From: Sphingobium limneticum
GTDB lineage: Bacteria > Pseudomonadota > Alphaproteobacteria > Sphingomonadales > Sphingomonadaceae
Reading direction: 5' to 3'
Length of the DNA: 64,000 nt
Assembly: GCF_008710155.1 (NCBI RefSeq)
Contig: NZ_VYPZ01000002.1
Span: 390,009-454,008 of the forward strand
Part shown: in pieces, positions 6,987 to 16,808 of the stretch
How positions within the stretch are numbered: position 1 is the stretch's first letter
Layout: each line of letters opens with the position of its first letter
The notes under the pieces: model-generated
What the model was told of the DNA's origin: nothing
The model's database searches: none
What the model saw: the letters and a program-made list of their open reading frames with translations, nothing else
Position numbers and translations under genes: made by a program

Positions 6987-9509
6987 ATGACCAATAAGCA
7001 GATATTATTCGGCGCCAGCCTGGCCGTATTGGCCGGCCTTGGCGCAACGCCCGTCGCATCGGCGCAGGATGCCGTGCCGCCTGCCGCGTCGGACATCATC
7101 GTCACCGCCCAGTTCAAGTCGCAAAAGCTGCAAGATACGCCGCTGGCCATCACCGCCCTCAATGGCGAAGCGCTGGAAGCCCGCGGCCAGACCAATATTT
7201 CCGAAGTCGCGGCCCAGACGCCGAACGTCACGCTGGCGCCCCAGAACGGCTATCTTGGCCCCGGCATCATCGCCTTCATTCGCGGCGTGGGCCAATCCGA
7301 CCCCAATTTCGCGCTCGAACCGGGCGTGGGCATGTATATCGACGACGTCTATCTGCCGACGCTGACCGGATCGCTGCTGGACCTGATGGACCTCGACCGG
7401 GTCGAAATCCTGCGCGGGCCGCAGGGGACGCTGGCCGGCCGCAACTCATTGGGCGGGTCGATCAAACTCTATTCGGTCAAGCCCAAGGGCGACGGCAGCG
7501 GCATGCTGGAGGCGACCTATGGCAGCTACAACCGCATCGACATGCGCGGCTTCATCGACCTCAAATTGACCGAAAACCTGTTCCTGCGCGTGTCCGGCGC
7601 GAGCAAGAACAGGGACGGTTATGTCAAGCGGCTCGACTATGCGCTGACCCATCCGGGTTCCAACGTACCGACCCAGGCGACGGATGCCGATCCGGAGCTC
7701 GGCACGCTGGGCGGGCAAAGCTTCATCGCGACCAAGGCGGCGCTGCGCTGGTTGCCGACCGACAATGTCGAAATCAACGTGTCGGCCGATTATACCCGCC
7801 AGCGCGACGAAGCCGGCGCCAGCGTACTGATCTTCGCCAACAAGGCCGGTACCTTCCCCGGTCCCAGCGCGACCGGTGGCCCTCGCCCCTGGTTGGCTGG
7901 CGTCAACGGCGCGCCGGTGGCGCTCAACTGCGCCTTCGTCGCGTTCGGCGTCAACAGTTGCGACACGCCACCGTCGGGCTACAACAAGAAGTTCATCAGC
8001 TACGCCACCTTCACCGACAATGCGACGCGCGACGGACAGATGGCCTACAAGCCATTGTCGCTCGACCCGCATTCGGACCTCGACAATTATGGGTTCGCCG
8101 GCACGATCGACTGGACCATCAACGACACGCTGGCGCTGAAGTCCGTCACATCATACCGCCATTATGAGGCCGACTGGTCCTTTGCCGAAGGTGCACCGGT
8201 CCAGTCGTCCATGTTCGAACAGCAGCAGAGCAATACCCAGTGGAGCCAGGAATTGCGCCTGAGCGGCACCGCGCTCGACCGCCGGCTCGACTATACGGTG
8301 GGCGGCTTCTACTTCGACACGAAGGGCAAGTTTACCGGCCGTATCGACCTCAACTATGCCGGTATCGACTTCCTCCATGGCCCAGATCCGACGCCCGCCA
8401 AGAACAAGGCATTGTTCGCCAATGTCAGTTTCAAGCCTGTCGACGCGCTGACGTTGACGGGCGGCATCCGCTCGTCTTGGGACGAGAAGGATTATGGCTA
8501 TGTCCGCCGCAATCCGGACGGCACGGCGATCCAGGGGCCATGCGCCTTCTTCCTGGGCGCGCCGACTGCTGGCCCAACGGGCGTCGGCAATGCGCCCAAC
8601 TGCCTGCTCTTCGGCCTCAATGGGCTGGGCGCCCATTTCAAGTCGCAGCGGACCGACTGGCGCATCGCGGCGGACTATCGCTTCTCGCCCGAATTCATGG
8701 TCTATGCCCAGGTGTCGACCGGCTATCGCGCGGGCGGCGTCAATCCGCGCCCCTTCTACCCCAGCCAGGTTCGCCCCTTCTCGCCCGAAACCATCACCGC
8801 CTATGAAGCGGGGTTCAAGTCCGACCTGTTCAATCGCATGCTGCGCTTCAACGTCTCGGCCTTCTTCAACGATTACAAGAATATCATCCTGACCGTGTTC
8901 AATTGCCCGACCGATGCGGGCGCGGAAGGTACGCCCTGTCTTCAGCCCACCAATGTCGGGTCGGCGGACGTCAAGGGCATAGAGTTCGAAACGACGATCC
9001 GGCCGACCAGCCGCCTCAGCTTCGATGGATCGCTCAGCTATCTCGACTTCAAATATACGTCGCTGGGCAGCGCCAATACCGGCGTCACGCTGGACATGGT
9101 GCCGCCCTTCACGCCCAAATGGAAATGGAATGCCGGCGCGCAATATGATGTGCCGGACGTGCTGGGCGGGGAATTGAGCTTCCGTCTGGACGGCAGTTAC
9201 CAGTCCCATATCTATGTCGACGCGATCAACACGGACGCGGCCACCGTGTCGGCCACGGCCACAGGAGCAGGCGGCGGCGCATTGCCCACCTTGGTCGCGA
9301 CCAGCCGGATCGACGGCTATTTCCTGGCCAATGGCCGCGTCACCTGGCGCAGCGGGGACGATGGCTGGAGCGCATCGCTGGAGGTGCGCAACCTGACCGA
9401 CAAATATTACTTCACCTCGATGAACACCAATTTCAGTTCGGTGGGCGTCCTGTCCGGTGCGCCGGGCCTGCCGCGCACCTGGGCGGTGACGCTCAAGAAG
9501 CAGTTCTGA
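6987..9509 (+). CDS. TonB-dependent outer membrane receptor (FecA/sphingomonad type)
   Basis: The product is 840 residues with a signal peptide (cleavage near ASAQ, residue 26), a plug domain beginning SDIIVTAQ and containing RGVGQSDPNF and DRVEILRGPQGTLAGRNSLGG, and a barrel ending in KKQF with a terminal Phe. The start at 6987 was chosen because GGGGAGGA lies 4 bases upstream; an upstream TTG frame adds 11 residues without a ribosome binding site. This sphingomonad receptor group is large and typically serves uptake of aromatic compounds, sugars or iron complexes, so the ligand cannot be named. A strong terminator follows, then a secreted serine hydrolase that may process the same substrate. 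Confidence 0.93.
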   Translation: MTNKQILFGASLAVLAGLGATPVASAQDAVPPAASDIIVTAQFKSQKLQDTPLAITALNGEALEARGQTNISEVAAQTPNVTLAPQNGYLGPGIIAFIRGVGQSDPNFALEPGVGMYIDDVYLPTLTGSLLDLMDLDRVEILRGPQGTLAGRNSLGGSIKLYSVKPKGDGSGMLEATYGSYNRIDMRGFIDLKLTENLFLRVSGASKNRDGYVKRLDYALTHPGSNVPTQATDADPELGTLGGQSFIATKAALRWLPTDNVEINVSADYTRQRDEAGASVLIFANKAGTFPGPSATGGPRPWLAGVNGAPVALNCAFVAFGVNSCDTPPSGYNKKFISYATFTDNATRDGQMAYKPLSLDPHSDLDNYGFAGTIDWTINDTLALKSVTSYRHYEADWSFAEGAPVQSSMFEQQQSNTQWSQELRLSGTALDRRLDYTVGGFYFDTKGKFTGRIDLNYAGIDFLHGPDPTPAKNKALFANVSFKPVDALTLTGGIRSSWDEKDYGYVRRNPDGTAIQGPCAFFLGAPTAGPTGVGNAPNCLLFGLNGLGAHFKSQRTDWRIAADYRFSPEFMVYAQVSTGYRAGGVNPRPFYPSQVRPFSPETITAYEAGFKSDLFNRMLRFNVSAFFNDYKNIILTVFNCPTDAGAEGTPCLQPTNVGSADVKGIEFETTIRPTSRLSFDGSLSYLDFKYTSLGSANTGVTLDMVPPFTPKWKWNAGAQYDVPDVLGGELSFRLDGSYQSHIYVDAINTDAATVSATATGAGGGALPTLVATSRIDGYFLANGRVTWRSGDDGWSASLEVRNLTDKYYFTSMNTNFSSVGVLSGAPGLPRTWAVTLKKQF

Positions 9510-9519
9510 TCGATTGATC

Positions 9520-9552
9520 GGCGGCGCGGTCTTTCCCCGCGCCGCCCTTTTT
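9520..9552 (+). terminator. Rho-independent terminator after the TonB receptor
   Basis: A 10-bp perfect GC stem (GGCGGCGCGG with CCGCGCCGCC) with a 7-base loop is followed by CTTTTT. This is a textbook intrinsic terminator on the plus strand, 10 bases after the receptor stop codon. Read-through into the serine hydrolase gene, which begins 14 bp later, may still occur. Confidence 0.85.
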
Positions 9553-9565
9553 CACGAGGGTTTCC

Positions 9566-10777
9566 ATGATCCGCTTGTCCCTGCGCCTGCTGGCGCCAAT
9601 GATGCTGACGGCCATAGCCATGCCATCGCCCGCCGCCAATCCGACCGACATTCCCGCCGATCCCGTCATCCAGATGCGCGAACATTGGCTGGATGCCGAC
9701 ATCAATGCCTTCAACTTCCGCCATTCGGCCGATATGTTCGAAACCCGCGCCGTGCCGCATGGCGACGCCGTCCGCGCCTTGCCCGATGGCCGGACGATCA
9801 CCCCGCCCCCTTTCCAGCTGAACGGCGTCACCCGCAGCTATGACGACTGGGCGCGCCGCACCTATACCAATGCGATCATCGTCCTGCGCGATGGGAAGGT
9901 CGTGTTCGAAGACTATCGCAACCGATCACGCCCATCGGATCGCTTCATCTCCTTCTCCATGGCCAAATCGATCACCTCGCTGCTGATCGGCATCGCTCTC
10001 GACCGGGGCAAGATCGCTTCGCTCGACGATCCGGCCGGCAAATATGTGCCCGAATTGCGCAAGGGCGCCTATGCCGACGTGACGATCCGTCAGTTGCTCC
10101 AGATGCGATCCGGCGTCGATTATGACGAACGCTATGATTTCGGCGAGAAGCCCAGCGTCGCCGCGCTGATCCACCGCCATGCCATTGTGCTGAACGAGGA
10201 ACGCTTCGCCGATCGCGCCACGACCATCGCCCGCGCCGCAAAGCCCGGCAGCCGCTTCAACTATGCGACGCTGGACACCGCCGTACTGGGCTGGGTGCTG
10301 GAACGGGCAACCGGCCAGTCGCTCGCCGCCTTCTCCGCCGCGAACCTGTGGCAACCCGCCGGCATGGAGGGCGACGCCTTCTGGATCGCCGACGGGCCGG
10401 AGGGCAAGGGGCGCGAATTGTCCGGCATGGGCTTCAACGCCACGCTGCGCGACTATGCGCGGCTGGGTCAGCTGATGCTCGACGATGGCCTGCGCGACGG
10501 CAAGCCCGTGCTACCGCGCGGCTGGATGAAACAGGCGACCAGCATGATCCCCTTTGCCCAGCCCACGCCCTTTGGCGGGCGCGGTTACGGCTTCCAATTC
10601 TGGCAACTGGACGATCAGCCGGGCGCCTATACCGCGCTCGGCCTCGCGGGACAGTTCATCTACGTCCATCCGCAAAGCCGCACGGTGATCGTGAAGCTGA
10701 GCCATTACCCCCTGCCCGAACCGCCCCATGTGATGGAAGAGACGCTGGCCTATTTCCATCAACTGACCGCGCCCTGA
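9566..10777 (+). CDS. Secreted serine hydrolase, class C beta-lactamase / esterase fold
   Basis: The 403-residue product has an N-terminal signal peptide (cleavage near the Ala-rich segment at residues 20-24). The nucleophile motif SMAK (S-x-x-K) sits near residue 131 in FISFSMAKSITSLL, and a tyrosine motif, RFNYATLDT, sits near residue 230, as in class C beta-lactamases, 6-aminohexanoate-dimer hydrolases and related esterases. The family hydrolyses esters or amides; a true beta-lactamase role is unlikely given the family pattern and no ampR neighbour. It follows a TonB-dependent receptor on the same strand, so a role in trimming the imported substrate is plausible. Confidence 0.85.
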   Translation: MIRLSLRLLAPMMLTAIAMPSPAANPTDIPADPVIQMREHWLDADINAFNFRHSADMFETRAVPHGDAVRALPDGRTITPPPFQLNGVTRSYDDWARRTYTNAIIVLRDGKVVFEDYRNRSRPSDRFISFSMAKSITSLLIGIALDRGKIASLDDPAGKYVPELRKGAYADVTIRQLLQMRSGVDYDERYDFGEKPSVAALIHRHAIVLNEERFADRATTIARAAKPGSRFNYATLDTAVLGWVLERATGQSLAAFSAANLWQPAGMEGDAFWIADGPEGKGRELSGMGFNATLRDYARLGQLMLDDGLRDGKPVLPRGWMKQATSMIPFAQPTPFGGRGYGFQFWQLDDQPGAYTALGLAGQFIYVHPQSRTVIVKLSHYPLPEPPHVMEETLAYFHQLTAP

Positions 10778-12673
10778 TCAACCCCGGCCTTCCTGTCGCA
10801 GCGCTTCGGCGAATTGCCCGGCCCGTGCCTGCAACTGTGCGGAGCGGTCGCGCAATTCGCCCGCTGCGGTGGTGACCGCGCGGGCCGTGCGCTCGGACGA
10901 TCCGATCACCCATTCCAGCTGGCGGATCGCCGCATCGGTATCGGTCATGCGTGCCTTGGTGCCCATCACCGCATCGCGAATTTCGCCTGCGACCAGCGAT
11001 TGATGGTCCAGCGCGGCGCGCGACGATCCGGTGACGCGCGCAATCTCCCCCACCAGATCGCGCACCGCATGGACGCCCGACGTCGCAGTCTGCGCCGTGT
11101 CCTGCATCATGCGCAGCACGGCGGTGATCGATGCGGTCGACTGGCTGGTCAGCTCCGCCATCTGGCGCACTTCATTGGCGACGATGGCGAAACCCTTGCC
11201 GCTTTCCCCCGCCCGCGCTGCCTCGATCCGGGCGTTGAGCGCAAGCGTATTGGTGCGCGCGGCAATCCCGGCCACGGACGACACCACCGCTTCGACGGCG
11301 ACCGTGTTGGCGCTCAGATCCGCCAGCCGCGCGACCAGATCGTCGATCGTCCGTTCCGCCCGCCGGGTGGAGGCGACCGCCGCACTGACATTGCCGTCCA
11401 GGCTGACGGTCGCCTCACTCAGCGCTTGGTTGCCGTCGACCACGATGTCGATCGATTCGGTCGAATGATATGCGGAACTGGCGACGATCGCGGCCGCGTC
11501 GCGACCGGCTTCGGCGCCGCGTTCCAACTCCCCCGATTGCCTATTCAGCGCCGTCGCGATTTCCAGCATCGGCCGCAGCACGCTATCGAAATCCTGCTCG
11601 AACAGCGCCAGCGTCGCCAGCGATCGCGTCCGCCCCTCTTCCTTGCGCCGCTCGCGCTCTTCGTCGCGCTCCTCGGAAACACGCACCACCGCCTGCTCCT
11701 GCTCGCGCAGTCGTGCCATCAGTGCCTGCGCCTCCCGCTCCGCCTGCATCGACAGGTCGGTCGCGCGGCGACTCTGCTCCGCCTGCACCTGCGCCTCCGC
11801 CTGCTTGTCCAGCAACAGCTGGTTCAATCGTCGGGCCAGCAGATATTGGGCCAGCCCCACAAGCGCCGTCACGACCACCAGGCCCAGCGCCAGCAGCCAG
11901 CCATGTTGCAGCATCGCCGTGCCGGGACGGCGCGGGGTCCAGCTGATATAGCCTGTCACCGCCGGTTCGGCGAACAGGTCCAGTTGCGGCCCGTCCACGC
12001 CATCGCTTCCCGTTTCCCAGCGCAGATGATCGATCGCCATCGACTGGCCGATATCGTCCAACAGGCGGCCGGCAACCGGCTGCAACCAGATCAGATAGCG
12101 TTTGGGATCGCGATCGTTCCTTATCCTGCCGTCGGTCGGACGGATCCGCGCCACGCCCAGAAAATAGGGCTGCGTTTCGTACAGGATATGGCTGATGATC
12201 GGCGTATCGGTCCGGTCTGCCGCCCGATAGAGGTCCGGCAGGTCGGCGCCGCGCAATGCCTGCAACGACGGCTTTTCACCCTTGTCCCAATAGCTGTAGA
12301 AAACATGGTTGGCGGCATCGCTGACATAGATGCCCCGCATCGGCATGGTGAAGGATTTCCACACACCCGGCCCGACATTATCGTTGGTCCACACCGGATC
12401 GACGGTCCGCACCATATGCGCATAAAGCTCGTCCCACAGCGCATAGCCTTTCAGCCAGCTGCGGAAATTCTTCGCCTTCGCGTCGATCGCCGCCTCTACC
12501 GCCTTGCTCGTATAGGCGATCTCGCTGCGATCCTCTTCCCGCGCCTGATGGATGCCGAACAGCAGCAGCGATCCGATCAGCAACAATGCCGCCAGCGCGT
12601 AGCTGCTCAGGATCTTCGCCGGAAAGGAGAGATTCGCCAGCGGCCGACCCGGATAGGAAGTCTTGAAATGCAA
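10778..12673 (-). CDS. Methyl-accepting chemotaxis-type membrane protein with CHASE4 sensor
   Basis: The product has about 631 residues: TM helix around 20-40, a periplasmic domain around 45-240 with the LWDELYAHM signature of CHASE4, TM helix around 257-278, a highly charged coiled coil ([15 protein letters not shown] to RERRKEEGR), and a C-terminal signalling domain whose hairpin reads [19 protein letters not shown]. No HAMP domain is visible between TM2 and the coiled coil. The start is a TTG at 12673 with GGAGAG 9 bases upstream; the longer frame to 12790 also begins with TTG, lacks a binding site and overlaps the next gene. No che genes are nearby, so its output is unknown. Confidence 0.82.
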   Translation of the reverse strand: MHFKTSYPGRPLANLSFPAKILSSYALAALLLIGSLLLFGIHQAREEDRSEIAYTSKAVEAAIDAKAKNFRSWLKGYALWDELYAHMVRTVDPVWTNDNVGPGVWKSFTMPMRGIYVSDAANHVFYSYWDKGEKPSLQALRGADLPDLYRAADRTDTPIISHILYETQPYFLGVARIRPTDGRIRNDRDPKRYLIWLQPVAGRLLDDIGQSMAIDHLRWETGSDGVDGPQLDLFAEPAVTGYISWTPRRPGTAMLQHGWLLALGLVVVTALVGLAQYLLARRLNQLLLDKQAEAQVQAEQSRRATDLSMQAEREAQALMARLREQEQAVVRVSEERDEERERRKEEGRTRSLATLALFEQDFDSVLRPMLEIATALNRQSGELERGAEAGRDAAAIVASSAYHSTESIDIVVDGNQALSEATVSLDGNVSAAVASTRRAERTIDDLVARLADLSANTVAVEAVVSSVAGIAARTNTLALNARIEAARAGESGKGFAIVANEVRQMAELTSQSTASITAVLRMMQDTAQTATSGVHAVRDLVGEIARVTGSSRAALDHQSLVAGEIRDAVMGTKARMTDTDAAIRQLEWVIGSSERTARAVTTAAGELRDRSAQLQARAGQFAEALRQEGRG

Positions 12674-12773
12674 CGGGCCAAACTCTCCAATGTTTGGCCA
12701 TGTTGTAGCGCAAGATCGTAAATAAGCCTTTAGTGCTCGCGCCCGAACAAGATGAAGCGTGCGGGGTGTTTTG

Positions 12774-13520
12774 TTAGCCGCGCCCGACAAAGGGCATGTT
12801 GGTCGCCATCAGCGTCATGAACTGCACATTGGCCTCGGGCGGCAACCCGTCCATATAGGCGACCGCTTCCCCCACTTGGCCCACGTCCATCACCGGTTCG
12901 GGCATGCGTTCGCCATTGGCCTGCGGCACGCCGGCCGACATGCGATCGCCCATGGCGCTGCTGGCATTGCCGATGTCGATCTGGCTGCACGCGATGCCAT
13001 AGGGTCGCCCGTCCAGCGCGGTCGATTTGGTGAGGCCGGTCACACCATGTTTGCTGGCGGTATAGGCGATCGAATCCGGGCGCGGACTATGCGCGGAAAT
13101 GGAGCCATTGTTGATGATGCGTCCGCCCTGCGGACTTTGCGCCTTCATCGCGCGGAACGCCGCCTGAAGACACAGGAACGCCCCGGTCAGATTGGTGTCG
13201 ATCACCCGGCGCCAATCGCTTTCTTCCAGCGCGTCGATCGGCACGTCGACCACATTGACGCCCGCATTGTTGAACAGCAGGTCGATCCGGCCGAACGCCG
13301 CGACCGTGGCGTCGAACATGGCGGTGACGCTCGCCGCATCGGTGACGTCGGTGGGCATGGTCAGATGTCCCGTGCCCTCCAGCAACGCCAGCGTCTCCGC
13401 CAGCCCCTCCGCGCGCCGTCCGGCCAGCGCCAGTCGATAGCCGCGCCGGTCAAGCGCGATCGCGACCGCCCGGCCGATCCCGCTGCCTGCGCCGGTGATG
13501 ACGGCGACGCGCCCGGTCAT
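12774..13520 (-). CDS. SDR family oxidoreductase
   Basis: The product is 248 residues, the usual length of a classical short-chain dehydrogenase. The nucleotide-binding motif TGAGSGIG is at residues 10-17, NNAG near 88, the active-site Ser in NNGSISA near 140 and YTASK (Tyr/Lys) near 153-157. It therefore should oxidise or reduce a hydroxyl or keto group with NAD(P). Its start overlaps the stop of the 2-ketoaldonate reductase-like gene by 4 bases (ATGA), so it belongs to the idnO operon, in the order idnO, hydroxyacid dehydrogenase, SDR. The substrate is likely a sugar acid or sugar alcohol; this is inferred from the operon only. Confidence 0.88.
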   Translation of the reverse strand: MTGRVAVITGAGSGIGRAVAIALDRRGYRLALAGRRAEGLAETLALLEGTGHLTMPTDVTDAASVTAMFDATVAAFGRIDLLFNNAGVNVVDVPIDALEESDWRRVIDTNLTGAFLCLQAAFRAMKAQSPQGGRIINNGSISAHSPRPDSIAYTASKHGVTGLTKSTALDGRPYGIACSQIDIGNASSAMGDRMSAGVPQANGERMPEPVMDVGQVGEAVAYMDGLPPEANVQFMTLMATNMPFVGRG

Positions 13521-14458
13521 TTCAGGGCGCTCGGCAGCGGCGCGCCGGCCAGCAGCGCATCCACATTGGCCAGCACCAGATCGGCCATCGCCTTGCGCGT
13601 TTCGACCGTGCCGCTGGCGATATGGGGCGCAAGCACCGTGCGCTCGCTGGCGATCAGGCCAACGGGCACGACCGGCTCGTCCGCCACCACGTCCAGCGCC
13701 GCACCGGCGATCGTACCGCGATCCAGCGCCGCCGCCAGCGCATCCTCATCCACCACGCTGCCCCGCGCGACATTGACCAGATAGCCCTCCGGCCCCAGCG
13801 CCTCCAGCACCGACGCATCGATCAGGCCGCGCGTCTCCTCCGTCGCGGCGCAGGCCAGCAGCAGCACGTCGCTATCTCGCGCCAGCACATGCAGGTCAGG
13901 CTCGAACCGATAGGGCGCATCTTTGGGCATGCGGCCATGATAGGCGATCGGCCCGAACGCCGCCAGCCGATCCGCCGTCGCCCGGCCGATATGGCCCAGC
14001 CCGACGATGCCGAACCGCCGACCCGTCATCTTGCGCTTCAGGGGGAAGCCTTCCTCCAGCCAACGCCCGTCGCGCACGAAACGGTCCGCCGCCGGCAAGC
14101 CCCGCAGCAATCCGATGGTCAGGCCCACCGCCAGATCGGCGACATCGTCGGTCAGCACGCCGGGCGTCGTACTGACGGCGACGCCCCGACCCCGCGCATA
14201 AGGGACATCGACCTTGTCGAAACCCACGCCGTTGATGGCGATCAGCCCAAGCGACGGCAGCGCGTCGATCAGATCGTTGATGCAGCCCAGATGCCCGCCG
14301 GTGACGACGACATTGACGCTGTCGGCCTGTGTCGCCAGCCACGCGCGCTGCGCCGCTTCGTCCAGTTCGAACCAGCGCACCACCGGGCAACGTTCGGCCA
14401 GTTGCTCCTCCAGATACTCCGACAGCGGGCAAAGCTGCAACGCGACCTGTTTTCCCAT
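13517..14458 (-). CDS. D-2-hydroxyacid dehydrogenase, 2-ketoaldonate/glyoxylate reductase type
   Basis: The 313-residue product has the two-domain pattern of the D-isomer-specific 2-hydroxyacid dehydrogenases: NAD motif GIVGLGHIG near residue 150, [13 protein letters not shown] near 230 with the active-site Arg, a Glu in VVADEPVVP near 261 and the catalytic His in LAPHIASGT near 279. The short length and [11 protein letters not shown] segment resemble the GhrB/2-ketogluconate reductase branch, which reduces 2-ketogluconate to gluconate and 2-keto-L-gulonate to L-idonate. Between idnO (15 bp upstream) and an SDR gene (4-base overlap), this is a good fit for feeding L-idonate into the pathway. 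Hydroxypyruvate reductase is the main alternative. Confidence 0.88.
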   Translation of the reverse strand: MGKQVALQLCPLSEYLEEQLAERCPVVRWFELDEAAQRAWLATQADSVNVVVTGGHLGCINDLIDALPSLGLIAINGVGFDKVDVPYARGRGVAVSTTPGVLTDDVADLAVGLTIGLLRGLPAADRFVRDGRWLEEGFPLKRKMTGRRFGIVGLGHIGRATADRLAAFGPIAYHGRMPKDAPYRFEPDLHVLARDSDVLLLACAATEETRGLIDASVLEALGPEGYLVNVARGSVVDEDALAAALDRGTIAGAALDVVADEPVVPVGLIASERTVLAPHIASGTVETRKAMADLVLANVDALLAGAPLPSALK

Positions 14459-14473
14459 GATCCCGTTTCCCCT

Positions 14474-15235
14474 TTAGATGATGGACAAGATGCCGCCATC
14501 GACATAGATGGTCTGGCCGTTGACGAAATTGGATGCGGACGACGCGAGGAACACGGCCGCGCCGTGCAACTCCTCCAACTTGCCCCAGCGGCCGGCCGGC
14601 GTGCGCTGGCACAGCCAGGCGTCGAACACCGGATCTTCCACCAAAGCCTTGTTCAGCGGCGTGTCGAAATAGCCCGGCCCGATCGCGTTGACCTGAAGCC
14701 CGTGTCGCGCCCAATCGGCGCACATGCCCTTGGTCAGGTTCTTCACCGCGCCCTTGCTGGCGGTGTAGGGGGCGATGCCGGGGCGGGCCAGTTCGCACTG
14801 GACGCTGCCGATATTGATGATCTTGCCATGGCCGCGCGCGATCATGTGCGGCGCCACCGCCTTACTGACATAATAGACGCTGTCCAAATTGGTCGCCATC
14901 AACGCGCGCCAGTCATCGTCGTCAAACGTGTCGAGCGGCGCGCGGCGCTGGATGCCGGCATTATTGACCAATATGTCGATCGCCCCGACATCCGCCTCGA
15001 TTTGCGCAATGCCGGCGTTGACCGACGGCTGATCAGTGACGTCGAACAGGCTGGTCGCGACCGCGATGCCCTGCGCCGCCAGTTGTGCCGCCGCTTCATC
15101 CAGCGCCGCCTGGCTGCGACCGTTCAGCACCACGCGGGCACCGGCCTGGCCCAGCGCCGAGGCGATCGAAAAACCGATACCGCGCGCCGCGCCGGTGACG
15201 AGCGCCGTGCGCCCTTCAAGAGAGAAAAGGGTCAT
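14474..15235 (-). CDS. idnO: Gluconate 5-dehydrogenase (5-keto-D-gluconate reductase)
   Basis: This classical SDR of 253 residues matches the length and several landmark segments of Escherichia coli IdnO: LVNNAGIQRR near residue 87, YTASKGAVKNLTKGMC near 155, GPGYFDTPLNKALVED near 187, AWLCQRTPAGRWG near 205 and FVNGQTIYVDGG near the end. The enzyme interconverts 5-keto-D-gluconate and D-gluconate with NAD(P)H in the cytoplasm. The ATG at 15235 has GGAGG 8 bases upstream; extended starts run into the shared operator region. It is divergently transcribed from idnD across 140 bp that contain palindromic LacI-type sites, so the two are probably controlled together. Confidence 0.93.
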   Translation of the reverse strand: MTLFSLEGRTALVTGAARGIGFSIASALGQAGARVVLNGRSQAALDEAAAQLAAQGIAVATSLFDVTDQPSVNAGIAQIEADVGAIDILVNNAGIQRRAPLDTFDDDDWRALMATNLDSVYYVSKAVAPHMIARGHGKIINIGSVQCELARPGIAPYTASKGAVKNLTKGMCADWARHGLQVNAIGPGYFDTPLNKALVEDPVFDAWLCQRTPAGRWGKLEELHGAAVFLASSASNFVNGQTIYVDGGILSII

Positions 15236-15271
15236 GTGGGAAACCTCCATACTTGCCCCTAAGCGTATAAA

Positions 15272-15283
15272 GTGACCGGTCAC
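15272..15283. promoter_or_regulatory. LacI-type operator palindrome GTGACCGGTCAC
   Basis: This perfect 12-bp palindrome with an ACCGGT core lies 37 bp upstream of the idnO start and between divergent idnO and idnD. ACCGGT is a common core of LacI-family operators for gluconate/idonate regulators. Its right half continues as CGGTCACATT, which is repeated in the site at 25097 before a TonB receptor. The LacI-type protein encoded at 16809 is the natural candidate to bind. Confidence 0.65.
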
Positions 15284-15320
15284 ATTGCAATCGGCAATTT
15301 TCATTTTCTCTTGGCTCACA

Positions 15321-15340
15321 ACATCATTGCGGCATGATGT
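15321..15340. promoter_or_regulatory. Inverted repeat in the idnO-idnD intergenic region
   Basis: Arms ACATCAT and ATGATGT are perfect 7-bp inverted repeats with a 6-base spacer. They sit between the two LacI-type sites. They could be a site for a second regulator or part of a promoter; no specific protein can be named. Confidence 0.4.
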
Positions 15341-15346
15341 GACAAA

Positions 15347-15361
15347 TGATATCGGTCCCAT
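15347..15361 (+). promoter_or_regulatory. Operator-like 15-mer TGATATCGGTCCCAT upstream of idnD
   Basis: The site ends 14 bases before the idnD start. Exactly the same 15 bases occur at 25286-25300 upstream of an alcohol dehydrogenase, and a variant occurs at 25097 upstream of a TonB receptor. It resembles a degenerate LacI-family palindrome centred on CG. Its position would let a bound repressor block idnD transcription or early elongation. Confidence 0.6.
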
Positions 15362-15375
15362 CAAAGGAGAGACTC

Positions 15376-16431
15376 ATGCTGGCTGCGATATGTCATGGGA
15401 AGAAGGATTTGCGGGTGGAATCCCGTGTCGAGCCGGCGCTGGCCGCCGATGAGGTCCGGGTCGGCGTCGCCTATGGCGGCATTTGCGGGTCGGACATGCA
15501 CTATTATCATCGCGGCGCCGTGGGCGACTTCGCGGTGCGCGAATCGATGGCGCTGGGCCATGAAATTTCCGGCGTCGTGCTGGAGGTCGGATCGGCCGTC
15601 ACCCATGTCGAACCGGGCATGAAGGCGGCGCTGGACCCCAGCCGCCCCTGCCTCACCTGCGACTATTGCCGCGCAGGCCGCATGAACCTCTGCACCGACA
15701 TGGTCTTCCTGGGCAGCGCCGGCCGCTTCCCCCATGTTCAGGGCGGCTTTGCGCAGACGCTGATTCTGCGCGGGGATCAGATCATCCCGGTTCCGGCCGA
15801 TGCCGACCTGCTCGCCCTGTCGGTCGCCGAACCGCTGTCGATTGGCCTCCATGCCGTCAACCGCGCCGGCCCGCTGATGGGCAAGCGCGTCATCGTCACC
15901 GGCTCCGGCCCGATCGGCCTGCTGACTGCGCGCTGCGCGATCCATGCCGGCGCGATCGAAGTGGTCTGCACCGATGTCGAGGATGCTGCACTCGCCGTCG
16001 CGCGCGATCGCATGGGCGCCACCCGCACCATCAACGTCGCGACCGATCCCGACGCGCTGGCCACCTATGCCAGCCCCGCCGGTCATTTCGACGTCGCGTT
16101 CGAAGCATCAGGCGCGCCATCCGCCCTGCTCTCGCTCTTCCCCATCGTTCGGCGCGGCGGCCGCATCGTGCAGGTCGGCATGCTGCCCCCCGGCACCGCC
16201 CCCATCCCGGTCAACCCGCTGCAATCGCGCGAGATCGAGTTCGTCGGCGCCTTCCGCGCCAATGGCGAGTTTCGCCTGGCCGTCGACCTGATCGTCAGCG
16301 GCGCGATCGACGTGTCGCCGATCCTGTCGGGCACCTTCCCGCTCGAACGGTCGGTCGATGCCTTCGAACAGGCCGGCGACCGCTCGCGCTTCGTCAAACT
16401 GCACATCGCCATCAACGAGGATATCCTGTGA
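15376..16431 (+). CDS. idnD: L-idonate 5-dehydrogenase (zinc-dependent MDR family)
   Basis: The 351-residue medium-chain dehydrogenase has catalytic zinc ligands in GGICGSDMHYY (Cys near residue 38) and ALGHE (near 60), and four structural-zinc cysteines in CLTCDYCRAGRMNLC near 92-106. Segments VGDF, NLCTDMVFLGSAGRFPHVQGGF and the NAD motif VTGSGPIGLL closely follow E. coli IdnD, which oxidises L-idonate to 5-keto-D-gluconate. AAGGAGAG just upstream supports the ATG at 15376 rather than the extended frame from 15346. The next gene overlaps by 4 bases. Sorbitol or threonine dehydrogenase relatives are the alternative, but idnO and gluconokinase nearby favour idonate. Confidence 0.92.
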   Translation: MLAAICHGKKDLRVESRVEPALAADEVRVGVAYGGICGSDMHYYHRGAVGDFAVRESMALGHEISGVVLEVGSAVTHVEPGMKAALDPSRPCLTCDYCRAGRMNLCTDMVFLGSAGRFPHVQGGFAQTLILRGDQIIPVPADADLLALSVAEPLSIGLHAVNRAGPLMGKRVIVTGSGPIGLLTARCAIHAGAIEVVCTDVEDAALAVARDRMGATRTINVATDPDALATYASPAGHFDVAFEASGAPSALLSLFPIVRRGGRIVQVGMLPPGTAPIPVNPLQSREIEFVGAFRANGEFRLAVDLIVSGAIDVSPILSGTFPLERSVDAFEQAGDRSRFVKLHIAINEDIL

Positions 16432-16763
16432 TCACACGCACCGCCATTTTCGAAGGCACGATCAAGCCGGGTTTCGAGGATCGCTTCCGCGAGGAAGTCC
16501 GCACCCGCCTCGCTCCGCTCTGGGGCCAATTCCCCCATGGCAGCAACGTCCGCCTCTTCTTCGTGGATCAGGTCGATGAAGGCGCGCCGCCGATCGCGAT
16601 GATGCAGCAGGTCGACTATCCCTCGCTTGCCGCGCTGGACGAAGCGCTCGCCTCCCCCATCCGTACCCAGGCCCGCGCCCTGACGCTGGAATTGCTGGAG
16701 ATGTTCGAGGGGCGTTTCTACCACGTCATCAGCGGCGGCAACGCAGTGGCCGCCACCGCCTGA
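16428..16763 (+). CDS. Small dimeric alpha-beta barrel protein (EthD-like)
   Basis: The 111-residue protein starts with GTG at 16428 inside the end of idnD (4-base overlap), so it is translationally coupled to it. The pattern RTAIFEGTIKPGFEDRFREEV and a C-terminal LELLEMFEGRFYHVISGG resemble small dimeric alpha-beta barrel (EthD/ABM-like) proteins, which may act as isomerases, mutarotases or monooxygenase-like helpers. No catalytic motif is evident. Its position suggests a helper in sugar-acid use, for example lactone or ring-opening chemistry, but this is speculation. Confidence 0.75.
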   Translation: MITRTAIFEGTIKPGFEDRFREEVRTRLAPLWGQFPHGSNVRLFFVDQVDEGAPPIAMMQQVDYPSLAALDEALASPIRTQARALTLELLEMFEGRFYHVISGGNAVAATA

Positions 16764-16808
16764 CGCTGATATGCGACACGGATAGCAGCCATCAGGAAAG
16801 CCCCGCCC

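Noticed and set aside
9566..10777. Antibiotic beta-lactamase
   Set aside because: The S-x-x-K and tyrosine motifs match the wider serine hydrolase family, and its receptor neighbour and the absence of resistance context argue against a resistance enzyme.
12674..12790. Longer N-terminus for the methyl-accepting protein
   Set aside because: The upstream start is also TTG, has no ribosome binding site and overlaps the SDR gene; the TTG at 12673 has GGAGAG at a good distance.
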